Source of the DNA: an uncultured Ruminobacter sp.
GTDB lineage: Bacteria > Pseudomonadota > Gammaproteobacteria > Enterobacterales > Succinivibrionaceae
NCBI GenBank assembly: GCA_900767005.1
Contig: CAAFXL010000311.1
Span: forward strand, 1 to 5,679
Direction of reading: 5' to 3'
Length of the DNA: 5,679 nucleotides
Numbering within the stretch: position 1 is the first letter of the stretch; each line of letters starts with the position of its first letter. Position numbers and translations under genes: made by a program. Below, piece after piece: positions 1 to 5,679 of this stretch. Below the pieces are notes generated by a model, which was not told where the DNA came from, did not search any database, and worked only from the letters and a program-made list of their open reading frames with translations.

Positions 1-1
1 A

Positions 2-34
2 TGGTCAGAAGCATGCAAAACTGCATGCTTACCA
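2..34. repeat. Inverted repeat (9-bp stem, 4-base loop)
   Basis: AAGCATGCA (9-17) and TGCATGCTT (22-30) form a perfect 9-bp stem around the loop AAAC. TGGT (2-5) and ACCA (31-34) add four more pairs beyond a three-base bulge (6-8). On the + strand it is followed by an A-run, not a T-run, so it is not a standard + strand terminator. It lies in gene-free DNA at the window edge. It could be part of a 3' end structure, a protein-binding dyad, or a piece of a gene outside the window. The pairing is directly visible; the function is unknown. Confidence 0.5.
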
Positions 35-35
35 A

Positions 36-68
36 AAATGGTGTAAAATTAACTAATTCACACCATTT
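36..68 (-). terminator. Possible intrinsic terminator, leftward transcription
   Basis: Read on the - strand, AAATGGTGT (68-60) pairs with ACACCATTT (44-36). Inside is a second 4-bp AATT/AATT stem (58-55 with 50-47) and a 4-base loop. The right arm runs into five T residues on the - strand (complement of 34-38), as in an A-stem-U terminator. It is the first such structure downstream of viaA for leftward transcripts, although tRNA-Trp lies between. The T-run is short and partly inside the stem, so strength is uncertain. It could instead serve a gene to the left of the window. Confidence 0.35.
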
Positions 69-118
69 ACAAAATTTTTAAAATATCAAAAAATCTAGGT
101 AATTCAATTAAATATATA

Positions 119-140
119 GTAAAGCATGTAAACTTATTTA
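119..140. repeat. 22-base near-copy of a viaA segment
   Basis: This intergenic stretch matches 866-887 inside viaA, in the same orientation, at 20 of 22 positions. Both begin GTAAAGCATGT and end with TTTA. In viaA it codes (on the - strand) for residues around EVHMLYA. The similarity does not extend on either side. It may be a small duplication remnant or chance in AT-rich DNA. Confidence 0.25.
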
Positions 141-226
141 TTTTATATAATTGAGTATTTTAGATATAAAAATTATATAAAATTGTTTAAAAAAAATACA
201 AAAAGTTAATTATTATATAAAAATTC

Positions 227-255
227 TTTACAAGATTAATTTTTGACTGTAATAT
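227..255 (+). promoter_or_regulatory. tRNA-Trp promoter, sigma70 type
   Basis: A -35 box TTTACA (227-232, five of six matches to TTGACA) is followed by a spacer of exactly 17 bases and a -10 box TAATAT (250-255, four of six). The bases after the -10, GTTCGCG (256-262), are unusually GC-rich for this region. They resemble the discriminator of stable-RNA promoters subject to stringent (ppGpp) control. Upstream DNA (about 190-226) is almost pure A/T and could act as an UP element. The start site would fall near 262, leaving a leader of about ten bases before the tRNA. Confidence 0.65.
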
Positions 256-272
256 GTTCGCGTCAAATCGTT

Positions 273-348
273 AGGGGCGTAGTTCTAATGGTAGAACAGC
301 GGTCTCCAAAACCGACGGTTGTGAGTTCGAGTCTTACCGCCCCTGCCA
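273..348 (+). tRNA. tRNA-Trp (anticodon CCA), 3' CCA encoded
   Basis: This tRNA delivers tryptophan to UGG codons. It folds as a complete cloverleaf. The acceptor stem has 7 bp (273-279 with 338-344), with G345 as discriminator and an encoded CCA at 346-348. The D stem is GTTC/GAAC (282-285, 294-297) with an 8-base loop containing GG. The anticodon loop CTCCAAA (304-310) has CCA at 306-308. The variable loop has five bases, and the T arm (321-337) has the TTCGAGT loop and one G-T pair. The top pair of the anticodon stem (positions 27-43, here G299 and A315) is not Watson-Crick, whereas E. coli tRNA-Trp has C-G there. Position 24 is A, making a regular U11-A24 pair. It appears to be transcribed alone; I see no hairpin-plus-T-run terminator after it, and the convergent viaA ends at 350. 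Confidence 0.97.
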
Positions 349-349
349 A

Positions 350-1783
350 TCATTTGATTTTTCTTAAGAGCCTTGAGCCAAATCCCGAATCAAAAGTCCA
401 AACCTTATCAAAAATATTAATAAGACCTGTTTTTCCATACTTTGATAATTTTATTGCGTTAAATCGATTACCATTTTCTTTTACATTTTGAATTTTTACG
501 ATGGTTTCAGATTTTAATCTTTGAGCAATAAAGTCGGAAATCATGATGACATCAGCATTCTTATATTTATTACCCATAAGCTCTAGAATTTTTGTAATAC
601 ATGGTTCAAAGTCGGTTCCACCTTTAATTGATTTTGATAAAAAGGCTAGAATAGGGTTTAGGTCGCCATCATTAGTTAGTTCAAAAGTTTCAAGTGAAGT
701 TGAAAACATACAAACAAATACTTGGCGATTTTCATTTAGTGCAATTTGGAGTAGGGCAAAGCATAAAGCCTTGGCAACTTCTTCAGGATAACCACTCATA
801 GAACCTGAAGTATCAATTGCAATAATAAAAGGTCCTTTGGGTTCAATGATTTCACCACGCTTAGCGTAAAGCATGTGAACTTCTTTAGGTGTATAGTCTT
901 TACCTTGATAGTGATGGTTTAGTAGTTGCTTTGTGGCATAGCGATAATAAAAGTCAGTTTCAAGGTCGCTATCAGATAAGTAAACTACCTCAGAGGGAAG
1001 GAGTCTTGTTAATTTGTCACCTTGAATAATTCCGACCATATCATCTGGAATATTTCGTTTTTGGGTTTTTTCATTAATTTTAAAGGTTTCTTCTTCAAAA
1101 CTTTTCTTTTCTTTTGGGGTATTGTAAGCTGCTCTTCCTAATTCATCAGCAATTTGTCTAAGTTCTTTATTTTTAGCTAAGAATTTGGAATAGTGGCGTA
1201 GATGTTTTAGATCGTCATGAAGAATTGTAGTTTTACTTAAATCCCATAATTTTCCAGGGTAAGAGGGCTGAATCGTTTGTTCAACTTCATGGGAAATATT
1301 GATTCTACTTTGAATTTCTTTTTCAATGCTTTCACGTTCTTTTTCAGCTAAAGTTATTTCTTCATGGATTAGTCTTTCTGAGATAATTTCTTTCCATTTA
1401 ATGATAAAAAGATTCATCTGAATTTCAGGGTTACCTGATTGAACTGAAGTCACTAGTTCTTTAGCATCTTTTTCAAAAATTTTAGTAGGTAAGTTATTGA
1501 TAATAATCTCAATATTTGACTGAAAATATTCAGGAGTTAAGTTTTTAATTTTTATAAAATATTCAGTTTCTTGACTTAGTTCCGCTGAGGCTTGGGAATG
1601 TTGAATGCGATATGATGAGGTTTGAGCTAATTCTTTTACACTATTTTTAATAATATTAACTAAAGAGTTATTATGCTCAGTTAATTCAGTAAATCCAGGC
1701 AATAACTCAATATGACCAGAGAGTTCTTTAATTAGCAATTGGTCATTAAGTGATAAAGATTTAGCGACTTCACCAATTTCCAT
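350..1783 (-). CDS. viaA: ViaA, VWA-domain partner of RavA
   Basis: This 477-residue cytosolic protein is the partner of the RavA ATPase (E. coli ViaA is about 483). In the family it stimulates RavA and links it to respiratory enzymes (Nuo, fumarate reductase) and to aminoglycoside uptake. The N-terminal two thirds is helical and charged (notably about 128-160). Conserved family blocks are visible, such as GKLWDLS (177-183) and TRLLPSE (259-265). The C-terminal von Willebrand A domain (about 317-477) has an intact MIDAS: DTSGS (D324, S326, S328), T390 in GGTDFEP, and D417 in ISDFIAQR. The end, SRLLRKIK, matches the family's basic C-terminus (SRLLRRWRR in E. coli), so the protein is full length and the TGA stop is genuine. 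The start ATG shares one base with the ravA stop (TAATG), implying translational coupling. The gene ends one base from the convergent tRNA-Trp. The N-terminal 100 residues are the most diverged part. Confidence 0.95.
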   Translation of the reverse strand: MEIGEVAKSLSLNDQLLIKELSGHIELLPGFTELTEHNNSLVNIIKNSVKELAQTSSYRIQHSQASAELSQETEYFIKIKNLTPEYFQSNIEIIINNLPTKIFEKDAKELVTSVQSGNPEIQMNLFIIKWKEIISERLIHEEITLAEKERESIEKEIQSRINISHEVEQTIQPSYPGKLWDLSKTTILHDDLKHLRHYSKFLAKNKELRQIADELGRAAYNTPKEKKSFEEETFKINEKTQKRNIPDDMVGIIQGDKLTRLLPSEVVYLSDSDLETDFYYRYATKQLLNHHYQGKDYTPKEVHMLYAKRGEIIEPKGPFIIAIDTSGSMSGYPEEVAKALCFALLQIALNENRQVFVCMFSTSLETFELTNDGDLNPILAFLSKSIKGGTDFEPCITKILELMGNKYKNADVIMISDFIAQRLKSETIVKIQNVKENGNRFNAIKLSKYGKTGLINIFDKVWTFDSGFGSRLLRKIK

Positions 1784-3441
1784 TATGAGATTAATTCCTC
1801 TTTAATAATGGCAATTTCATCTTGAATATTTTCAATATGTTTTTGCATTAAAGAATGTTTAGCTCTTAAAGAGTTAATACTTGTAGCAATATCAAGCATA
1901 ATATCTTCACTTAAAAATAGGTGATCGCTATGAGATTTAAATTGTTTTTCAATTTTAATAATGTCTTTATCGATTTGATCGGCGGCATTAGTGTATTCTT
2001 GTAAAAATTCACCCCATTTTGCATCATGCCATTTTTCAAGTCGTTTTGATCTAGCGATAGTAAGAGCGATAATTTTACCATTATCACCTTTACTAATAAG
2101 GTTTAAATGACTATCAATGCCAAGCGTAATATTAACAATAGTATTTTTGCTTAATTTTACTGGAACTGTGCAGGATCTTTGACTTAATTTCTTTAAGTCA
2201 GAAGTATTTATTTCGGCAAAAACCGTCTTTTTATCAATATTATCTGGATCTAAATGACATTCATCAAGAAAGATAATTTTTTGTTGTTTTTGATGTTCAT
2301 TTAAATCATTTTGATTGAAGTTTAAATAGAATTTGTTGCGGAATTTTAATATTCGATTTCTTGAAAGATTCATCTTAATTCCAATATCGTTTAAGATTTT
2401 TGAAGTTAAACGAGTTAATTTAATATTTAATTCTTCAATATTAAATACTACAGAGCTTTGGTCAAAAAGTTTAGTTGTAGCATATTGTTTAATGATTTCA
2501 TAAATGCGAGAACGAGTATGTAAATCATTCCACATAATATCTTTTAATAAGAGTAGGTCAATTTTTTCAATTTTTACTCTCTCATTAAAATAAGCACTAG
2601 TAGCTAAAAGATGATAAGCTTTTTTCCATCTTCTATCTGAAATATAGAGTTTAGATAAAGTTTTCATCTTCTCTTTAACATTTGTGCTTTTTGAGGTTTC
2701 TTCCTCTTCCTTATTAATGCTAGCACTTTGGTCAAATTGCTCTTTTAAGAAATATAGATCCTCAAAAGCCTCATTTGATATGGTTATCTCTTCAATTTCT
2801 TTGGCCCAAGATAAGAGTTCTTCATCTTTAATTTTTAAGCGATCAGAAACGGTTGAATTTTGAGATTTTAAAGTAAGCATTGATTTAAAATTAGCTTTAT
2901 CTTTGATTGGATCAAGCCAAAGTCTTATGAGCATACGGTCATATAATGCTTCAAGTCCTGAATCTTGTTCAGGTAATTCATTAGAAGCGGTTATTAATAA
3001 ATGCATTGGGATTTTTTCAATGGTGTCACCATTTTTAAAAATCTTTTCATTAATAACAGTAAGTAGTGAATTTAATATAGCAGGACCTGCTTTCCAAATT
3101 TCATCAAGAAAGACAATTTGAGCTTTAGGAAGGTAGGAGTTAGTTAAACGAGAATATCTACCTTCATTTTTTAACGCATTGATTGAAAGTGGACCAAAAA
3201 TTTCATCAGTAGTTGAAAATCTCGTCATAAGATATTCAAAACTATTAACATCATAAAATACGCTGGTAAATTTTCTAGCAATTAAACTTTTTGCAATGCC
3301 AGGAGGTCCAAGCATAAACACGCTTTCACCACTTAGGGCTGCGAGCATACACATTTTAATAGTGTTTTTTCTTTCAAATAAGCCTGAATTTAAGGCATAT
3401 ATTAAAGATGAAATTCTATTTTTTAAATCAATGTTGTTCAT
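1783..3441 (-). CDS. ravA: RavA, MoxR-family AAA+ ATPase
   Basis: This hexameric ATPase acts with ViaA as a chaperone-like pair; in E. coli RavA also binds inducible lysine decarboxylase LdcI through its LARA domain. The AAA+ core matches E. coli RavA closely: Walker A GPPGIAKS (45-52), Walker B FLDEIW (111-116, D113 E114), sensor 1 TASNELPE (N154), arginine-rich YDRMLIRL (167-174), and the sensor 2 region SDRRWKKA (268-275). A charged stretch at about 238-265 is some 20 residues longer than in E. coli. The LARA-like part (about 335-465) is poorly conserved. The C-terminal helical part (about 466-552) is again recognisable (LFLSEDIMLDI) and runs past the E. coli end, giving 552 residues against 498. 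The start is fixed by alignment (LAALSGES at residue 34, against 35 in E. coli), although no Shine-Dalgarno is visible upstream. It lies 63 bases after rnb and overlaps viaA by one base. Confidence 0.95.
   Translation of the reverse strand: MNNIDLKNRISSLIYALNSGLFERKNTIKMCMLAALSGESVFMLGPPGIAKSLIARKFTSVFYDVNSFEYLMTRFSTTDEIFGPLSINALKNEGRYSRLTNSYLPKAQIVFLDEIWKAGPAILNSLLTVINEKIFKNGDTIEKIPMHLLITASNELPEQDSGLEALYDRMLIRLWLDPIKDKANFKSMLTLKSQNSTVSDRLKIKDEELLSWAKEIEEITISNEAFEDLYFLKEQFDQSASINKEEEETSKSTNVKEKMKTLSKLYISDRRWKKAYHLLATSAYFNERVKIEKIDLLLLKDIMWNDLHTRSRIYEIIKQYATTKLFDQSSVVFNIEELNIKLTRLTSKILNDIGIKMNLSRNRILKFRNKFYLNFNQNDLNEHQKQQKIIFLDECHLDPDNIDKKTVFAEINTSDLKKLSQRSCTVPVKLSKNTIVNITLGIDSHLNLISKGDNGKIIALTIARSKRLEKWHDAKWGEFLQEYTNAADQIDKDIIKIEKQFKSHSDHLFLSEDIMLDIATSINSLRAKHSLMQKHIENIQDEIAIIKEELIS
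1797..1803 (-). promoter_or_regulatory. viaA ribosome binding site inside ravA
   Basis: AAAGAGG on the - strand lies within the last codons of ravA, 13 bases before the viaA ATG. That is longer than the usual 5-9 base spacing. With the TAATG stop-start overlap, initiation of viaA probably depends largely on ribosomes finishing ravA, with this site helping to hold them. Confidence 0.45.
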
Positions 3442-3468
3442 ATTTGCTATATTTTATAATTTTTAAAC

Positions 3469-3499
3469 TTTGGTTAAGAGAAAAGTTCTCTTAACCAAA
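3469..3499 (-). other. Perfect 14-bp hairpin between rnb and ravA
   Basis: Bases 3469-3482 and 3486-3499 are exact inverted repeats (TTTGGTTAAGAGAA on the + strand) separated by a 3-base loop. In the rnb transcript the stem begins five bases after the TAA stop and ends 27 bases before the ravA ATG. The sequence after it on the - strand is GTTTAAAAATT, so the T-run needed for a classical intrinsic terminator is weak. It may be a partial terminator, a 3' end stabiliser that blocks exonucleases, or an RNase III processing site. The structure is certain from the bases; the role is inferred. Confidence 0.75.
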
Positions 3500-3504
3500 T
3501 TGCA

Positions 3505-5436
3505 TTAAGCTAAAGGTCTTGCAGTAACTGATCTTGTCACAAAATTAATCTTATCGATCATTACATCAATAACATCAGTTATTTTATATGTCGGTTCTCC
3601 TTTAATATTCATAACTGCTTTATAAACATCATAAACAATATCAGTACGATTTGGTGCTAAGAATGAAGCTGGAATAAAGGCACTAGCACCATTTTCTAGG
3701 AACTTAACGCGTAGACCAGATTTTGACATATCAAAGATTTCGGCTTTAAATACGGTTTTATTGTTCATAAATGGTTCAAGGTATTTCACATATAACCAAT
3801 CTTTTACACTTCTTTCTGCTTGACGATTAATCTTCTTAGCAATATTCATGGTTTCGATAGTCTTTTCATCAGGAATCTTTGGTTTTGGTTGCTGAGAGAT
3901 TACTGATTTAATTAAACGGTGATTAATCATATCGCCATATTTTCTAATTGGACTAGTCCAAGTAGCATAGTAATCAAGACCAAGACCATAGTGAGAAGAA
4001 GGCACAGTAGTAAATTGAGCATACTGCTGGAATTTTCTTAAGCGTGCATCAAAATAATCACTGTCAAGAGCATCAACAAAGCGTTTAATCTTAGTAAATT
4101 CTTCCATGGTCTTAAGCTTTTCAGGGTCATCAATTTGATAATTGATTTCAGCTAAGAAAGACTTTAGATCATTAAATTTTTCTTCATCAAAACCTAAATG
4201 AGCATTAAAAATACCAACATTGACATTTTGAGCAAGGAAGCGTCCGGCACAAGTATTAGCTGCGATCATCGCTTCTTCAACAATCTTGTTAGCAGTACGA
4301 CGAGTAGTAATCTTGATATCTTTTAATGAACCATCATCATTTAGAATAAATTCGTATTCTGGTTTGTCTTTAAAAATTGATGAAACCTTAGCACGATATT
4401 CACTTCTTTTATTAGCAAAGTCTTTTAATAATTCAATCTGATTTTGGACATTTGGTGTTGGTTTAAAATCAGTTGGAATATTTTCTAAGAAATCAGAAAC
4501 CTTATCATAGATTAATTTGCCTTGTGATTTGATGGTTGCTAGCTCAAATTTAATATCTTCATTAATTTTGCCATCACTTGCAATTTCAAAACTTCCTACA
4601 AGAGCATTTCTTACTTCATTTTCTCTAAGTGAGCATAAATCATCACTTAAGGTTCTTGAAAGCATTGGAATATCTTTAGCTGGAAGATAAATTGAGAACG
4701 CACGATTTTTTGCATAATCATCAAGTGGTTCATCTTCGCTAATATAGGCAGTAGGATCTGCAATTGCGACCCAAAGTTTCCAAGAACCATCTTCTCTTTT
4801 TTCAATATAAAGAGCATCGTCCATATCTTTAGTTTTTTCACTATCGATAGTAACGAAAGGTAAATTAGTTAGATCTTTACGTTCATTATTATCTAGAACA
4901 TGATATTCATCTTTATCTTTAGGTGGTTCAGTCGGAAGGTCAAAACCACGTAAAACTACAGTCCATGGTGCTTGAGGGTCATTTTGATCGGTAATAAATT
5001 CTGTAACTTCACACATATGAGGTTTTCCTGTCACAAGTGCATGTTCTGTTAGGTTGGCAATAACCCAATCACCATTTTTAAAAGTGTGATTTTTAATGAT
5101 TGGTTTAGCTCTTAGAGTGTTTTTAATTGAAGGATGATCAGGGATTACATTTAAGTAACCATTTACAAATTGAACTTTGGCTACAAATCTTGATAAGAAT
5201 GGAGTAATAAGTTTTACCGGTTCAACGAAACTTTTTTCACCATTTTGTACAATTTTCGCTTCAATCTTATCACCATGGATAAGGTTTCTCATTGATTGAG
5301 GAGGAATAAAATATGATTCTTTTTCACATTCTAAAAAAACATATGATTTGTCGGTTGCTTTAACGGTACCTTCTACAATGTTAGGAACTGTTTGATTCTT
5401 TTTTAATTGTTGTAATACTTGATTATCAAATAACAT
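3505..5436 (-). CDS. rnb: Exoribonuclease II (RNase II)
   Basis: RNase II is a processive 3'-5' hydrolytic exoribonuclease that degrades single-stranded RNA to a short end product and stalls at duplexes. The 643-residue protein matches E. coli RNase II (644) from end to end. Two cold-shock domains occupy about 20-80 and 83-170 (FIPP at 43-46; FLSRFVAKVQ, 80-89). The RNB catalytic domain has D198, D204, D206 and D207 in TIDSEKTKDMDDALY, Y250 in IYLPA, and R498 in TSPIRKYGDMINHR. E541 in QAERSVKDWLY completes the active site. A C-terminal S1 domain follows (about 558-643) and ends ARPLA, like ARPVA in E. coli. All catalytic residues known for the family are present, so it should be active. Length and domain set favour RNase II over the longer RNase R. 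The ATG is supported by an N-terminal match (FDNQVLQQLK to FQDNPLLAQLK) and a well-spaced AGGA. It heads a same-strand series with ravA and viaA. Confidence 0.97.
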   Translation of the reverse strand: MLFDNQVLQQLKKNQTVPNIVEGTVKATDKSYVFLECEKESYFIPPQSMRNLIHGDKIEAKIVQNGEKSFVEPVKLITPFLSRFVAKVQFVNGYLNVIPDHPSIKNTLRAKPIIKNHTFKNGDWVIANLTEHALVTGKPHMCEVTEFITDQNDPQAPWTVVLRGFDLPTEPPKDKDEYHVLDNNERKDLTNLPFVTIDSEKTKDMDDALYIEKREDGSWKLWVAIADPTAYISEDEPLDDYAKNRAFSIYLPAKDIPMLSRTLSDDLCSLRENEVRNALVGSFEIASDGKINEDIKFELATIKSQGKLIYDKVSDFLENIPTDFKPTPNVQNQIELLKDFANKRSEYRAKVSSIFKDKPEYEFILNDDGSLKDIKITTRRTANKIVEEAMIAANTCAGRFLAQNVNVGIFNAHLGFDEEKFNDLKSFLAEINYQIDDPEKLKTMEEFTKIKRFVDALDSDYFDARLRKFQQYAQFTTVPSSHYGLGLDYYATWTSPIRKYGDMINHRLIKSVISQQPKPKIPDEKTIETMNIAKKINRQAERSVKDWLYVKYLEPFMNNKTVFKAEIFDMSKSGLRVKFLENGASAFIPASFLAPNRTDIVYDVYKAVMNIKGEPTYKITDVIDVMIDKINFVTRSVTARPLA

Positions 5437-5442
5437 GAGTTG

Positions 5443-5446
5443 TCCT
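5443..5446 (-). promoter_or_regulatory. rnb ribosome binding site
   Basis: AGGA on the - strand sits six bases before the rnb ATG, a normal spacing. It is the clearest Shine-Dalgarno of the three protein genes here and supports the chosen start. Confidence 0.6.
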
Positions 5447-5487
5447 ATAAATTATTTAGTAACTATTGTTTAAAACTTTGATAAATA

Positions 5488-5516
5488 ATTATATTTTTAA
5501 TATTTAAAAATGACTG
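5488..5516 (-). promoter_or_regulatory. Possible rnb promoter
   Basis: On the - strand a perfect TATAAT (complement of 5488-5493) lies 17 bases downstream of CAGTCA (5511-5516), which matches TTGACA at only three positions. Transcription would begin near 5481 and give a leader of about 45 bases before the rnb ATG. TATAAT-like strings are common in such AT-rich DNA, so this is tentative. The remaining DNA to the window end (5517-5679) shows no gene I can support. It has only a weak 8-bp AT hairpin (5633-5640 with 5648-5655). Confidence 0.35.
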
Positions 5517-5679
5517 ATATAAATGATTTCTTTTCTTGATATTACTTAAAGTTATTCTTTTTAAAAATATATATTTTCATAGTGTTATGATACCATATAA
5601 ATGAGATTTATTTCTTAGTGTTTTTAGTATTTTTTTTAGATTATGCCTCTAAAAATAAGAATGTTTCATTTGTTAGCTA

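Noticed and set aside
1..81. Small + strand peptide or tail of a gene entering from the left (frames ending at 44, 54 and 81)
   Set aside because: All three + frames are open for 14-26 codons, none shows a recognisable protein end, and the stretch is better explained by the two hairpins. It cannot be decided without flanking sequence.
325..348. Phage or island attachment site at the tRNA 3' end
   Set aside because: tRNA 3' ends are common integration targets, but I see no second copy of this sequence and no integrase gene in the window, and the adjacent genes are ordinary chromosomal ones.
350..352. UGA reassigned to tryptophan
   Set aside because: The tRNA anticodon is CCA, not UCA, and the viaA TGA falls exactly where the family normally ends (SRLLR plus a few basic residues). 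No in-frame TGA interrupts the three genes.
349..400. Terminator for tRNA-Trp on the + strand
   Set aside because: TTTGATT (353-359) and AATCAAA (388-394) are complementary, but the loop is 28 bases long and no T-run follows; T-rich bases right after the CCA have no stem before them.
543..791. 82-codon + strand reading frame antisense to viaA
   Set aside because: It lies opposite the conserved VWA domain, which explains the base pattern; there is no ribosome binding site or recognisable product.
4647..4841. 64-codon - strand reading frame inside rnb
   Set aside because: It lies in another frame wholly within the conserved RNase II catalytic domain and has no recognisable features; it is a shadow of rnb.
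5630..5655. T-run of eight and an 8-bp hairpin as a terminator
   Set aside because: The T-run lies within and before the stem, the stem has a single G-C pair, and there is no + strand gene upstream for it to serve.
5643..5679. Start of a + strand gene running off the right edge
   Set aside because: ATG at 5643 is open for 12 codons to the edge, but there is no Shine-Dalgarno and the peptide is too short to recognise.

Overview
The window is AT-rich: roughly 30% GC in the coding parts by eye and lower between genes. It holds a tryptophan tRNA on the + strand and three same-strand genes on the - strand, in transcription order rnb, ravA, viaA. All three proteins align by eye along most or all of their length with the Escherichia coli proteins of those names. 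This points to a gammaproteobacterium with a low-GC, possibly host-associated genome. Orbaceae or a Pasteurellales-like lineage would fit, but the sequence does not settle the family.

Layout. Bases 1-272 are a very AT-rich intergenic stretch. It has two adjacent hairpins near its left edge and a good sigma70-type promoter at its right edge. This promoter drives tRNA-Trp (273-348, CCA encoded). The tRNA converges with viaA, whose stop codon begins one base after the encoded CCA. viaA (350-1783) and ravA (1783-3441) overlap by one base (TAATG), so they are translationally coupled. A 63-base gap containing a perfect 14-bp hairpin separates ravA from rnb (3505-5436), which encodes RNase II. Bases 5437-5679 are a gene-free leader with a plausible rnb promoter. 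No further gene can be supported there.

How the genes work together. RavA (MoxR-family AAA+ ATPase) and ViaA (von Willebrand A protein with an intact metal-binding MIDAS) form a known chaperone-like pair. In E. coli the pair is linked to the inducible lysine decarboxylase, to respiratory complexes such as Nuo and fumarate reductase, and to aminoglycoside sensitivity. RNase II is the processive 3'-5' exoribonuclease of mRNA turnover; it stops at duplexes. In E. coli rnb and ravA-viaA are at separate loci, so their tandem arrangement here is the main contextual novelty. The strong hairpin directly after the rnb stop is a natural place for the rnb message to end or be protected, possibly from RNase II itself (inference).

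I see no clearly undescribed multi-gene system. The points most worth checking are the rnb-ravA-viaA linkage and its hairpin, an odd G-A position at the top of the tRNA-Trp anticodon stem, the near-abutting tRNA/viaA ends, and a charged insertion in RavA next to its sensor 2 motif.
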